Positions 27,059 to 36,398 of a DNA stretch of 64,000 nt are shown in pieces. Below the pieces are notes generated by a model that was given only the letters and a program-made list of their open reading frames with translations, was not told where the DNA came from and ran no database searches. This DNA is from Rhizobium rhizogenes. GTDB lineage: Bacteria > Pseudomonadota > Alphaproteobacteria > Rhizobiales > Rhizobiaceae. A program made the position numbers and the translations under genes. Within the stretch, counting starts at the first letter, position 1. Every line of letters starts with the position of its first letter. Where the stretch lies: positions 983,501-1,047,500 of the forward strand of contig NZ_CP019702.2 in the NCBI RefSeq assembly GCF_002005205.3, in the 5' to 3' direction.

Positions 27059-27939
27059 ATTTTCGGAGACTTGATGCGGCTGGCGCCCATGATGTGGGTA
27101 TAGAGAAAAGCGGCAGCCTCGTTGCGGCGCCCATGTTCGATCAGGTCGAGGATTTGCAGATGCTCCTCCGTCTGCCGGGGCAGGCGGCTGCGGTCTATGG
27201 TGATGTGATATTCGATGAGCCGGCGCAGACGGTTGATACGTTTGATCGCATCCAGGAAAAATTCGTTCTGCGAGCAGGCGACGAGCATCTCGTGAAACTC
27301 GTTGTTGGCCTTGAAGATTTCAGCGCGTGACCATGTCTCATATCCGCCGTCGCGCAGCCTTGTCTGCACCTCCCGCGCCCGCTTGAGCCCTTCGGCATTG
27401 GGCTCGAAACTTGGAAGCAGCATGGCTTGCTGCTCGATCACGGCGCGAAACGCATAACCGTCCTCATAGCTCTTTTTCGACGTCAGGGCCTGCGTGAACG
27501 CCCAGCCATTGCCGGGCAGGCGCTCGATCCAGCCTTCTTCCGCAATGCGCCGAAGAACTCTCAGAAGCTTGGTGCGCGGCAGATCGTAAAACCGCATGAG
27601 TTCGTTTTCGCTCAAGCGCTCGTCGAGTTTGCCCGCGAGACGATCCTCGGCGATGCGAAAATAGATCGCCTCATCACCCTCGCCATCCTCGACACCCGCA
27701 GATTTCACATCCTCGAGACTGCCGGGATCAACGGCCAGAAAATAACCCCGATTCGGCTCCGCCCGCACAACGCCCTGGGTCTCGAGTTGCTTGAGCGCGC
27801 TCATGATGGGAGCACGGGAAACACGAAAGGCATCCGCCAGCATTTGAAGAGGAAGGTGCTCACCCTTGCCGATGCCGTTCGTCTGGATGAATTCAATGAC
27901 GTTTCCGACGATCTGAGGCGTAAGACTTTTCCGTACCAT
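27055..27939 (-). CDS. GntR/FCD regulator with tandem wHTH
   Basis: Regulator of 294 aa. Residues 1-70 form a winged helix (LQMLADAFRVSRAPIMSALKQLETQGVVRAEPNRGYFL), and residues about 95-150 form a second one (LSENELMRFYDLPRTKLLRVLRRIAEEGWIERLPGNGW). The C-terminal FCD domain (about 155-285) keeps the AFRAVIEQQ, NNEFHEMLV and EEHLQILDLI metal/ligand motifs. It lies between the lactonase and tctA and is the best candidate to control the whole tricarboxylate locus. Tandem HTH domains imply a longer or bipartite operator. Confidence 0.88.
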   Translation of the reverse strand: MVRKSLTPQIVGNVIEFIQTNGIGKGEHLPLQMLADAFRVSRAPIMSALKQLETQGVVRAEPNRGYFLAVDPGSLEDVKSAGVEDGEGDEAIYFRIAEDRLAGKLDERLSENELMRFYDLPRTKLLRVLRRIAEEGWIERLPGNGWAFTQALTSKKSYEDGYAFRAVIEQQAMLLPSFEPNAEGLKRAREVQTRLRDGGYETWSRAEIFKANNEFHEMLVACSQNEFFLDAIKRINRLRRLIEYHITIDRSRLPRQTEEHLQILDLIEHGRRNEAAAFLYTHIMGASRIKSPKI

Positions 27940-27994
27940 GGGGCTCGCTCTGTAGTTTTGCCCAGTTTTGTATGATCCCCCGCTTCAAAGCAAC

Positions 27995-28022
27995 AGGCGG
28001 CAGCCCCTTCGGGCTGCCGCCT
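27995..28022 (-). terminator. Terminator after tctA
   Basis: Perfect 12-base stem AGGCGGCAGCCC / GGGCTGCCGCCT with a 4-base loop, 7 bases after the tctA stop. The following sequence on the minus strand is only moderately T-rich (TGTTGCTTTG). Confidence 0.7.
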
Positions 28023-28028
28023 CACCGT

Positions 28029-29528
28029 TCAATCCTCGTCCTGCCGGAAGCGGGAAAGCCCCTTGAAGACGAAGGGTGCGATCAGCGCAATCAGTGCGAA
28101 GGCGATCATCGTCGCCGAACTCGGATGCTGCAACAGGATCATCGGATCACCAAGGCTCATCTGCAGCGAACGCCTCAGGGCGCTGTCGGCCAATGGCCCG
28201 AGGATGAGACCGACAACGGCGGGCGCGACCGGATAGTCGAATTTCCGCATGAAAAAGCCGACAACGCCAAACCCGGTCAGCAGCAAGAGTTCCACGACGG
28301 AAGGATTGGCCGCGATGGTTCCCATGGAGGCGAAGACGAGGATACCCGCATATAGCCATGGCAAGGGAATGGCCAGAAGACGCACCCACAATCCGACCAG
28401 CGGAAGATTGAGCACCAGCAACATGACATTGGCAATGAAGAGGCTGGCAACCAGCCCCCAGACGAGATCCGCATGCTGCGCAAACAGCAGTGGACCCGGC
28501 TGGATATTATACTGCTGGAATCCCGCCAGCATGACCGCCGCCGTGGCGGAGGTGGGCAGCCCAAGCGTGAGCAGGGGAACGAGCGTACCAGCGGCCGAAG
28601 CATTATTCGCGGCTTCGGGACCGGCGACACCCTCGATTGCGCCCCGGCCGAATTCTTCCGGCTTTTTCGACAGCTTCCGCTCGATATTATAGCTGAGGAA
28701 GGTCGGAATCTCCGCGCCGCCGGCGGGCAGCGCACCGATCGGAAAACCAATCACGGTCCCGCGCAGCCACGGTTTCCATGACCGTTTCCAGTCCTCGAGC
28801 GTCATCCAGATCGATCCTTTGACAGGGATCGGCTTTTCCGGCTTATGCAGGTGGCGGGAAGCGACAAGCAGCGCTTCGCCGATGGCGAAGAGGCCGACCG
28901 CCAACGTCGTCACCTCGACACCGTCCAGAAGTTCCGGCACGCCGAAGGTCAGGCGCGCTTGCCCGGTCAGTTGATCGATACCCATCAGGCCGAGCCAGAG
29001 ACCGAAGGCAAGGCTGGTGAGGCCCCTGAGCGGTGATGAGCCGAATGTCGCGGAAACGGTGACGAAAGCGATCAGCATCAGCCCGAAATAATCCCACGGA
29101 CCGAACTGGACGGCGACCTTGACGAGAATGGGCGCAAGGAATGCAAGGCCGAAAGTGGCGATCAAAGCCGCGACGAAGGAACCGATCGCGGCCGTGGCAA
29201 GCGCCGGACCACCGCGACCCGACCGCGCCATCCTGTTGCCCTCCAGCGTCGTCACCACCGACGCACTTTCTCCCGGGGTATTGAGCAGGATGGCCGTCGT
29301 CGACCCGCCATACATGCCGCCATAATAGATGCCGGCAAACATGATGATCGAACCGCCGGGATCGAGCTTGAAGGTCACCGGCAGCAGAAGGGCGACCGTC
29401 AGCGCCGGGCCGATGCCGGGAAGGACACCGACAGCCGTGCCGATGATGACCCCCACGGCGGCAAAGACCAGATTTGCCGGCTCGATCGCGGTGGCAAAGC
29501 CTTGAAACAGGGCAAGAAGCGAATCCAT
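28029..29528 (-). CDS. tctA: Tripartite tricarboxylate transporter, large subunit
   Basis: Inner-membrane protein of 499 aa with about 12 hydrophobic segments and TctA signatures [42 protein letters not shown] and [20 protein letters not shown], followed by [33 protein letters not shown] 29528 was chosen; the 15-residue extension lies in the tctB end. It forms the translocation subunit with TctB and receives substrate from TctC. Likely substrates are citrate or similar acids. Confidence 0.93.
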   Translation of the reverse strand: MDSLLALFQGFATAIEPANLVFAAVGVIIGTAVGVLPGIGPALTVALLLPVTFKLDPGGSIIMFAGIYYGGMYGGSTTAILLNTPGESASVVTTLEGNRMARSGRGGPALATAAIGSFVAALIATFGLAFLAPILVKVAVQFGPWDYFGLMLIAFVTVSATFGSSPLRGLTSLAFGLWLGLMGIDQLTGQARLTFGVPELLDGVEVTTLAVGLFAIGEALLVASRHLHKPEKPIPVKGSIWMTLEDWKRSWKPWLRGTVIGFPIGALPAGGAEIPTFLSYNIERKLSKKPEEFGRGAIEGVAGPEAANNASAAGTLVPLLTLGLPTSATAAVMLAGFQQYNIQPGPLLFAQHADLVWGLVASLFIANVMLLVLNLPLVGLWVRLLAIPLPWLYAGILVFASMGTIAANPSVVELLLLTGFGVVGFFMRKFDYPVAPAVVGLILGPLADSALRRSLQMSLGDPMILLQHPSSATMIAFALIALIAPFVFKGLSRFRQDED

Positions 29529-29535
29529 GACCACC

Positions 29536-30009
29536 TCAAAACAGACGCTCGAGCGGCCCCAGGGGCAGCGCAAGGGTCAGGAGCTTGTTGAACATGAGAA
29601 AGATGAGGACGGCGATGATCGCTCCCAGACAGAGGTCCACCGGCAGCGCCCTGCGCCCGAATGCCCGGGCAGTGAAGGCGAAAAGCAGCGTCGAACCGAG
29701 AATGAAGCCACCGCCAAGCCAGATTGCGCCGATCAGACCCGACAGGGCAATGGCGATCCAGCCCACTGCCTTCCAGTCGGTTGGCTCGTCCTCCAGTTCG
29801 GTTGGCCTGAAGGCGCTGACCAGATGCCCGAGCGCCAGGGCGACAAACAGCAGGGCGACGAAATAGGAAGCCGCATTCGCGCTCATGCCATAGGTCGCAC
29901 GCGCCGTCATGCGGCTCGCATCCCAGTAAGTGATGACCGCTATGGCGAACAGAATGACGGCGACGGCCACCGCGGGCGGATTGCGCAGTGAAGATGTTTT
30001 GAATGTCAT
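29536..30009 (-). CDS. tctB: Tripartite tricarboxylate transporter, small subunit
   Basis: Membrane protein of 157 aa with four hydrophobic segments, the size and pattern of TctB. Recognisable elements are [22 protein letters not shown] in TM1, and a C-terminal [26 protein letters not shown]. It lies 7 bases before tctA and 51 bases after tctC, separated from the latter by a hairpin. TctB anchors the complex with TctA. Confidence 0.88.
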   Translation of the reverse strand: MTFKTSSLRNPPAVAVAVILFAIAVITYWDASRMTARATYGMSANAASYFVALLFVALALGHLVSAFRPTELEDEPTDWKAVGWIAIALSGLIGAIWLGGGFILGSTLLFAFTARAFGRRALPVDLCLGAIIAVLIFLMFNKLLTLALPLGPLERLF

Positions 30010-30023
30010 GATATTCCTCGCAA

Positions 30024-30050
30024 GCGGGAAGCGGTCTCTCCGCTTCCCGC
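30024..30050 (-). terminator. Attenuator hairpin between tctC and tctB
   Basis: Perfect 11-base stem GCGGGAAGCGG / CCGCTTCCCGC with a 5-base loop, in the 51-base gap between tctC and tctB. No T-tract follows, so it more likely stabilises tctC mRNA or lowers downstream expression, as is common for binding-protein genes. Confidence 0.6.
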
Positions 30051-30060
30051 GCTGGCCAGA

Positions 30061-31026
30061 TCAGTCGGCAAGGCCGATGGATGTCAGGATGGTCCGGACG
30101 CGTTCGGTTTCAGAGCCGATAAAACTCTTGAACTCCTCCGAGGGCGCGTAATAGTCGGTCCATCCGCGAGCTTTCAGAACGGTCTGCCACTCGCCCGATT
30201 TGACGGTCTTTTCAACGGCCACCTGCAATGCCTCCAGCTCCTTGCCCTCGACACCCGGTCCGGCGAAGACACCACGCCAGTTCACCAGCTCTATGTCGAA
30301 ACCCTGAGCCTTCAGCGGCTTGGCTTCGATGCCCGGGATAGGCTCGGGATAGGATATGGCGAGCGCCCGCAGGTCACCGGACTTGATCTGACCTTCCCAT
30401 TCGCCATAACCCGAAACGCCTGCCGTCGCCTGCCCGCCAAGCATCGCGGCAAGGGACTCGCCGCCGCCGGAATAGGCGACATAATTGACCTTGGCCGGGT
30501 CCTGCCCGGATGCCTTGGTCACCAGCGCCGCCAGAATATGATCGGCGCCGCCGGCCGATCCTCCGACCCAGATGGCCTTGGCCACGTCCTTGCCGATGGT
30601 CGCCTGCAGATCGGCCATCGTCTTGATCGGCGAATCCTTCGGCACGACAATGACAAGCGGATCGCCGGTGAGGCGGGCAAGAGGTGTCACCTGCGTCAGA
30701 TCGACGGGCGACCTGTTGGAAATGCTGGCGCCGACCAGCGTGATGCCGGCAACGAGCAACTGGTTGGAGCTGCCCTTGGCCTGCCCGACAAATTGCGCCA
30801 GCCCAACCGTGCCGCCGGCGCCGGGTACGTTTATGACCTGTACGCTCTTGGCGGCACCGGTCGTCATCATGACCTCCTGAAGCGAGCGCGATGCCGCATC
30901 CCAGCCGCCGCCTGCCCCGGCCGGCGCGGTGATCGTCAATTCCAGCTGCTGCGCCTTCACGGGTGTTACGGCGAAGCTTGCGGCAGCGAGTGCGGCCGCA
31001 AAGCCAAATCCGATTAATTTTTGCAT
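30061..31026 (-). CDS. tctC: Tripartite tricarboxylate transporter, binding protein
   Basis: Periplasmic binding protein of 321 aa with a signal peptide (cleavage near VKA-QQLEL). The Bug/TctC fold is shown by APAGAGGGWDAASRSLQ, NVPGAGGTVGLAQFV and YVAYSGGGESLAAMLGGQATAGVSG. The first loop contacts a substrate carboxylate in this family. It is the first gene of the tctCBA operon. Its promoter region carries a motif shared with the MFS/lactonase intergenic region. Confidence 0.93.
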   Translation of the reverse strand: MQKLIGFGFAAALAAASFAVTPVKAQQLELTITAPAGAGGGWDAASRSLQEVMMTTGAAKSVQVINVPGAGGTVGLAQFVGQAKGSSNQLLVAGITLVGASISNRSPVDLTQVTPLARLTGDPLVIVVPKDSPIKTMADLQATIGKDVAKAIWVGGSAGGADHILAALVTKASGQDPAKVNYVAYSGGGESLAAMLGGQATAGVSGYGEWEGQIKSGDLRALAISYPEPIPGIEAKPLKAQGFDIELVNWRGVFAGPGVEGKELEALQVAVEKTVKSGEWQTVLKARGWTDYYAPSEEFKSFIGSETERVRTILTSIGLAD

Positions 31027-31072
31027 AGGTTCCTCCGACAGACTTCATGCTCCCTCCGAGCATTCGGCGAAC

Positions 31073-31089
31073 TTGCATTATATAATTAC
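31073..31089 (+). promoter_or_regulatory. Shared 17-base motif, tctC promoter
   Basis: TTGCATTATATAATTAC, 47 bases upstream of the tctC start. It differs at two positions from the motif at 25920-25936. Probable operator or promoter block of the tricarboxylate regulon. Confidence 0.5.
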
Positions 31090-31506
31090 AAAAGTAAATA
31101 CCCGCGTGAACGCGATTTCTGCCTGCAGGCCTTTGCCGGTCCTCCCGTGCACATGATGCAGCCGAGATGCACCGAACGAAGCGCCCGACACCCCTCGCGC
31201 ATTTTTTCCCCGGTCAGAAACAGGGACGCACTCTGCTTATATGATGCCATGCTGCGCTTCAGACGCTGAAAGACATTCGCGATCCAGCGGTTTCGAAGGG
31301 CGTTTCCTTGCCTGCTGGAACAGGTGGAGAATACGGAGCGGAGTTGCAAAACTGGGGAAACGCGGCATCTCAGCGCGAGACCGGTTGGCCCTATGCGACA
31401 TTCTGCCCGGTCCTTGCCTCAAGCCGATGCATGGAGGAAAGAACGGGCATCACGACTGGCGCGATGCCTGGTTGTCTTCAAAAGCCGCCATCTTCGACCT
31501 GACCGG
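31090..31506. other. Intergenic stretch, no gene seen
   Basis: About 420 bases between the tctC promoter and the end of the membrane-protein gene. Short frames occur on both strands but none has a credible RBS, domain or signal. No terminator, RNA or repeat was recognised. Confidence 0.5.
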
Positions 31507-32319
31507 CTATCGCCTTTCAGGACGGTCGCTTTCAGAGCGCAGAGAAAGTCCGAACGACACCATCGTGAAACCCGCCACGAGAAGATCCGCGGCCAGAATG
31601 ATGTCTGGTCCGGCACCGAGCCGGAAACAACGGTCGACGACCAGCCAGAGGATAAAAAACAGTGTGGTCCATCCACCCGCCAGGAGGGATGCGGCGCCCC
31701 GGCGCGGGCGGAGCGTTTCGCCAACCCAGAGCCGCAGCAATGCGAGACCGAGAAACAGGCAGCAGAAAACCAGGAAAATGGCGGGAGACAGCAGGCCCTG
31801 ATCGACACAGATGACGCATCCCATGGCCGCCTGAAAAGCGCCGATGGCAATCCAGTCCGGGTAAGGTACCGGACGCGCAAGCCGCATGATGATGATCGCG
31901 AAGAGCAACCCGCCCAGCATTGGTGCCAGACCCGGCAGATACCCCTCGAAATTCCGCTCAAGAAACCTGTTGGCGAGCGACAACAGGGCAAAATCAAGAA
32001 GAATCACACCGAGCGCGACGATCCTCAGCCAGTCGGACGGTTTCTGGAAACGGTTCGAGCCGGTCTCCCGTCCCCAGCGGATGAAAAGGCGGAGCCGGGG
32101 GAAAAGAGACGGGGCACGTTGGTGGGGAAAAACGTGCCCCGTCCGATGTCCGGCGATGGGCGCTGCGGACATCACAGGCCCTGACTGTGGGGGACGATAC
32201 GTCAGAGCCATGGTTATCGGAGGCGGACCGGCCGCGAAGTCCGCATAGCCTCCCGAAACGAACAGGTCGCCGCGGGGCGAAAGGGACTGGTGTGGAACAT
32301 TTTCCCGATCCTGCGTCAT
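31507..32319 (-). CDS. HdeD/DUF308-like membrane protein
   Basis: Protein of about 270 aa; the family is uncertain. The N-terminal 85 residues are low in secondary-structure signal and rich in Pro and Arg. They are followed by about six hydrophobic segments from WLRIVALGVILLDFALLSLA to ILAADLLVAGFTMVSFGLSL, with the size and spacing seen in HdeD-like multi-TM proteins. ATG 32319 follows GGAGGAGG; a start at 32340 is possible. An AcrR-type operator 100 bases upstream is the same as the one before the RND efflux operon, suggesting co-regulation in envelope or toxin stress. Later starts (32211) are possible. Confidence 0.55.
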   Translation of the reverse strand: MTQDRENVPHQSLSPRGDLFVSGGYADFAAGPPPITMALTYRPPQSGPVMSAAPIAGHRTGHVFPHQRAPSLFPRLRLFIRWGRETGSNRFQKPSDWLRIVALGVILLDFALLSLANRFLERNFEGYLPGLAPMLGGLLFAIIIMRLARPVPYPDWIAIGAFQAAMGCVICVDQGLLSPAIFLVFCCLFLGLALLRLWVGETLRPRRGAASLLAGGWTTLFFILWLVVDRCFRLGAGPDIILAADLLVAGFTMVSFGLSLRSESDRPERR

Positions 32320-32417
32320 TTTCGGAAACGCCTCCTCCATTCGCCAACCGGTTCGCTTTCGAGGTCACACCGGTCAACCAGCCCCATCCGCAAGGGTGGA
32401 AGGGGCCATGTCCTTAT

Positions 32418-32442
32418 ATATACATACAACACGTTTGTAAAT
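32418..32442. promoter_or_regulatory. AcrR-type operator, copy 1
   Basis: ATATACATACA, 7 variable bases, then TGTAAAT. Both flanks and the spacing are identical to the site at 37614-37638 before the efflux operon. Lies upstream of the minus-strand membrane-protein gene. The TACATACA half-site matches the known AcrR/TtgR-class boxes. Confidence 0.65.
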
Positions 32443-32515
32443 TCGAACCTAATCATCTTTCCTCACCAGCGCGCGTCAGACGTGGTTTGCCTGCCCTGAC
32501 TTTTTCAGGAGTGGT

Positions 32516-33139
32516 TCAGTTTCGATCCGGGTGTTTTTGCTGAAGCCCGGCCAGCAACGTTGTAATCAGAAGACTTCCATCCTGAGAAAGCGTGAAGACG
32601 CTCTTTCTCAAGGCCCATTCTGTAATGAGGCCGCCTATCGCCGCATAAAGCATGGACGCAGCCTTTTCCGGTGTCCATGGCTTCATCATTCCGGGGTTGC
32701 GCTCGACGGCCCTGAATATGCGCACGAACAATTCATGCATTTCCTCGGGAAAGGTATTTTGCGCCGCCTCGTCTTTTTCCGCCATAACGATATCGAGCCG
32801 CATCATGACCCGCAGCAGGCCGCGCTGACGGGGATCCTGCTCCAGCTGCCTGAAGGTGTCGGCGATGATGTCGCCGAGCTTTTCGATGGAAGCGGAGCTG
32901 CGACCCTCGGAAAGTTCATCGGCAAATCGCCTGAATGGTTCCTGCGCCTCGTTTCTGAGGGCAAGCAGAAGACCGTGCTTGTTCTTGAAGTGCCAGTGGA
33001 TCGCCCCGCGGGTCACGCCGGAAAGAGCAGCGATTTCTTCCAGGCTCACATTGTCGTAGCCCTTGTCCAGAAACAGGGTCTCCGCCGCCTGCAAGATCTG
33101 GCGACCGGTTTCCGCCGCCTGCTCCTTGGTTCTCCTCAC
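32516..33139 (-). CDS. AcrR-like TetR repressor of RND efflux
   Basis: TetR-family regulator of 207 aa closely patterned on AcrR/TtgR: MRRTKEQAAETGRQILQAAETLF, then LEEIAALSGVTRGAIHWHFKNK. The C-terminal domain keeps RGLLRVMMRLDIVMAE and EKAASMLYAAIGGLITEWAL. It lies 115 bases after the RND pump gene, on the same strand, and is likely the last gene of the operon or has its own promoter. Two matching operators, at 37614 and 32418, fit binding by this protein. Ligands would be hydrophobic drugs. Confidence 0.92.
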   Translation of the reverse strand: MRRTKEQAAETGRQILQAAETLFLDKGYDNVSLEEIAALSGVTRGAIHWHFKNKHGLLLALRNEAQEPFRRFADELSEGRSSASIEKLGDIIADTFRQLEQDPRQRGLLRVMMRLDIVMAEKDEAAQNTFPEEMHELFVRIFRAVERNPGMMKPWTPEKAASMLYAAIGGLITEWALRKSVFTLSQDGSLLITTLLAGLQQKHPDRN

Positions 33140-33213
33140 GTCTCTAAACTCCCATGACTGAATTGCGCCGTTGCTTTTCTACATGGACCAGCACGGCAAA
33201 AGCAAACCGCCGC

Positions 33214-33237
33214 CCCGCCGCAGCTCGTCGCGGCGGG
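33214..33237 (-). terminator. Hairpin between RND pump and TetR genes
   Basis: Stem CCCGCCGC / GCGGCGGG with an 8-base loop, 17 bases after the pump stop. On the minus strand it is followed by GGTTTGCTTTTG. It may end or attenuate efflux operon transcription before the repressor gene. Confidence 0.5.
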
Positions 33238-33254
33238 ACGGTAATTCATCGGCC

Positions 33255-36200
33255 TCAGGCGGTTTTCGGCTCCGCCACCTTCACCCTCCTGCGGCGAAAG
33301 ATATCCGATATCAGCACGAAGAAGACCGGCACGAAAACAATCGCCAGCAAAGTCCCCGTCACCGTTCCGAAGAAGGTGGCAAAGCCGATTGCCTGACGCG
33401 CGCCGGCGCCGGCGCCTGTCGATATGACCAGCGGAATGACACCGAGACCAAAGGCAAGCGAGGTCATCAGGATCGGCCGGAAGCGAAGTTTCGCCGCCTG
33501 GCAAACCGCCTCGAATGCGCTTTCGCCAAGCTGCGCCATTCTCTCTCGCGCAAATTCGACGATCATGATGCCGTTCTTGCCCGTCAGGCCGACCACGGTC
33601 AGAAGACCCACCTGGAAATAGACGCCGTTCGACTGCCCACCGATCCACGCGCCCAGAAGCGCGCCGAGGATACCGACCGGCATGGCGAGCAGAACCGCAA
33701 CGGGAATGGTCCAGCTTTCATAAAGCGCCGCAAGGCAAAGGAACATGGTTGCCAATGCCAGCCCGTAGAGAGGTAGGGCGCCGGCACCGGCATCCTTTTC
33801 CTCGAGCGACATTCCCGTCCATTGCAGGCTGAAGCCCGGCGGCAGTTTCGCCGCGAGCGCCTCCATTTCCGCCAGCGCCTCACCCGAGGAGAAACCCGGA
33901 GCCGCCGACCCTTCGATCGACATGGCGGGCAGGGCGTCATAACGGCTGACCTGCTGAGGGCCGAAAACCCAGTTCTGGCTGGCGATGGTCGAAAGATCGA
34001 CGAAATCGCCATTCGCATTCGGCACCCGCCAGAGGGCAAGATCCTCCGGCCCGGTGCGGGCCAAAGGCTCGCCCTGCACATAAACGCGCTTCATGCGCCC
34101 CTCGTAAAGGAAGTCGTTCACATAGGAACTCGACCAGACGGTGGTCAGGAACGACCCGACATCCGCAGCGCTGAGGCCAACGGCGCCGGCCTTGCCCCAG
34201 TCGATGTTGAGTTCGAACTGGGAAGCATCCTCCACACCGTTCGGCCGGACCGCCATGAGTTTCGGGCTTTGCGCCGCCAGACCCAGCAGCATGTTGCGCG
34301 CTTCCAGAAGCTGCTCGTGGCTCTGGCCGGAACGCGCCTGGAGGAAGGCGGTAAAGCCGTTGGAATTGCCAAGTTCCGTGACCGCCGGCGGTACCAGCGG
34401 AACCACGATCGCTTCCTTGATGCCGCCCATCAGAGGCCCGAAGGCACGCGCGGCGATGGCCTGGGCGGAGTTTTCCTTGCCCTTGCGCTCTTCCCAGTCC
34501 TTCAGCTTGACGAACATCATGCCCATGTTCTGGCCCTGACCGGCAAAGGAGAAACCACGAACCGAGAAGACAGACTCGACGTTCTGGGCTTCGGCATTCA
34601 TGTAGTAGTTTTCCACCTTGCCCAGAACCGCTTCGGTATTTTGCGCGGTCGAACCGGGCGGCGTCTGGATGATGGTCATCAAGGTTCCCTGATCCTCGTC
34701 GGGAAGGAATGAAGTCGGCGTCTTCTGGTAAAGGAAGACCATGGCGCCGACCAGTAACAGGTAGACGAGGAACATTCGCAACGGCCTTTTGGCCGAAGCC
34801 CTGACGACATTGCCGTACCGCGTCGTCAGCCATGAGAAATTGCGCTCGAACCAGTTGCTGAAACGGCTGGCGAGGCCGGACTTCGCATTGTGGTCATGGG
34901 CCTTCAGCATGGTCGCGCAGAGCGCCGGTGTGAAGATCAGGGCGACCAGCACCGAGAGCGCCATGGCCGCAACGATCGTCACCGAGAACTGCTTGTACAT
35001 TTCCCCTGTTGCGCCGCCGAAAAACGCCATCGGCACGAAGACGGCGGAAACCACCATGGCGATGCCCACGAGCGCGCCCTGGATTTCTCCCATCGACTTT
35101 TTCGTGGCCGCGACAGGATCGAGATGCTCGTCGCGCATGATACGCTCGACATTTTCCACCACCACGATCGCATCATCCACCAGCAGACCGATCGCCAGAA
35201 CCATGGCGAGCATGGTGAGCGTATTGATCGAAAATCCGAGCGCCGCCATGATGCCGAAGGTTCCAAGCAGAACCACCGGCACGGCCAGCGTCGGGATCAG
35301 CGTCGCGCGGAAATTATGCAGGAAGATCAGCATCACGAACACGACCAGCACAATCGCTTCGATGAGCGTGTGAATGACCGCCTCGATGGAAAGCGAGACA
35401 AACGGCGTCGTGTCATAGGGAATGACATAGCTCACCCCGGCGGGAAGAAACGCGCCGAGATCGGCCATCTTGGCCTTCACCAGTTCCGCCGTTTCAAGCG
35501 CATTGGCGCCGGATGCCAGCTGGATCGCCATACCTGACGACGGTTTGCCGTTATAGAAACTGGAGATTTCGTAGTTTTCCGTTCCAAGCTCGGCCCGCGC
35601 CACATCACGCAGCAGCACCAGCCCGCCATCGGTATCGGCACGCAACACGATGCGTTCGAAATCCTGCGGCGTCTTCAGGAGCGACTGGGCGGTGACGGTG
35701 GCATTGAGCTGCTGGCCTTCCGGCGCCGGCATCGCGCCGAAGGAACCGGCCGATATCTGCGCATTCTGGGCGCTGATCGCATTGATAACGGTCGTGGGAG
35801 AAAGACCGTAATATTTCAGCTTCTGTGGATCGAGCCAGATCCGCATCGCATATTCCGACCCGAACACTTCAACCTTGCCGACACCCTTCAGTCTCGACAC
35901 CGGCTCGACCATATAGGAGTTCAGATAATCGGCGAGATCGATGGCGCTTCGGGCTCCGTCGTCGGAGATCAGCGCGATCACCATCAGGAAGCCGGTTGTC
36001 GATTTTTCAACCGTCACGCCCTGGCGTGTCACTTCCGAAGGCAGGCTCGCTTCGGCCTGGCTGAGCTTGTTCTGGACCTGAACCTGGGCGATGTCGGGAT
36101 CGGTGCCGAGATTGAAGGTGAGTGTCACGGTGGCGCGACCGGTAGAGGTCGTTGACGAGTCGATGTAGCGCAGCCCGTCAAGGCCCGTCATTTCCTTCTC

Positions 36201-36395
36201 GATGATCTGCACCACCGTATCCGCGACCGTCTCGGCGGATGCGCCGGGATAGGTCGCGCCGATGACCACGGACGGGCCGGCGATCGAGGGATATTGCGAG
36301 ATCGGCAGCCTCATGATCGACAGGACGCCGAGGCCCATGATGATGATCGCGATGACCCAGGCGAAAATGGGTCTGTCTATGAAGAAGCGTGCCAT
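33255..36395 (-). CDS. RND multidrug efflux pump (HAE1, AcrB-like)
   Basis: Inner-membrane proton-driven pump of 1046 aa, the usual HAE1 length. Begins MARFFIDRPIFAWVIAIIIM. The relay residues of TM4 are visible in AIGLLVDDAIVVVENVERIM (two adjacent Asp). The TM-periplasmic-TM organisation is duplicated, with GTLMTIIQTPPGSTAQNTE in the second half and GLTGKNGIMIVEFA near TM10. The gene starts 3 bases after the adaptor stop. No outer-membrane channel gene is in this operon; one of the TolC-family proteins elsewhere could serve. Confidence 0.95.
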   Translation of the reverse strand: MARFFIDRPIFAWVIAIIIMGLGVLSIMRLPISQYPSIAGPSVVIGATYPGASAETVADTVVQIIEKEMTGLDGLRYIDSSTTSTGRATVTLTFNLGTDPDIAQVQVQNKLSQAEASLPSEVTRQGVTVEKSTTGFLMVIALISDDGARSAIDLADYLNSYMVEPVSRLKGVGKVEVFGSEYAMRIWLDPQKLKYYGLSPTTVINAISAQNAQISAGSFGAMPAPEGQQLNATVTAQSLLKTPQDFERIVLRADTDGGLVLLRDVARAELGTENYEISSFYNGKPSSGMAIQLASGANALETAELVKAKMADLGAFLPAGVSYVIPYDTTPFVSLSIEAVIHTLIEAIVLVVFVMLIFLHNFRATLIPTLAVPVVLLGTFGIMAALGFSINTLTMLAMVLAIGLLVDDAIVVVENVERIMRDEHLDPVAATKKSMGEIQGALVGIAMVVSAVFVPMAFFGGATGEMYKQFSVTIVAAMALSVLVALIFTPALCATMLKAHDHNAKSGLASRFSNWFERNFSWLTTRYGNVVRASAKRPLRMFLVYLLLVGAMVFLYQKTPTSFLPDEDQGTLMTIIQTPPGSTAQNTEAVLGKVENYYMNAEAQNVESVFSVRGFSFAGQGQNMGMMFVKLKDWEERKGKENSAQAIAARAFGPLMGGIKEAIVVPLVPPAVTELGNSNGFTAFLQARSGQSHEQLLEARNMLLGLAAQSPKLMAVRPNGVEDASQFELNIDWGKAGAVGLSAADVGSFLTTVWSSSYVNDFLYEGRMKRVYVQGEPLARTGPEDLALWRVPNANGDFVDLSTIASQNWVFGPQQVSRYDALPAMSIEGSAAPGFSSGEALAEMEALAAKLPPGFSLQWTGMSLEEKDAGAGALPLYGLALATMFLCLAALYESWTIPVAVLLAMPVGILGALLGAWIGGQSNGVYFQVGLLTVVGLTGKNGIMIVEFARERMAQLGESAFEAVCQAAKLRFRPILMTSLAFGLGVIPLVISTGAGAGARQAIGFATFFGTVTGTLLAIVFVPVFFVLISDIFRRRRVKVAEPKTA

Positions 36396-36398
36396 GGA

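Noticed and set aside
32531..33157. Plus-strand frame opposite the AcrR-like gene
   Set aside because: Antisense frame; the minus-strand gene has a full TetR helix-turn-helix and a matching operator.
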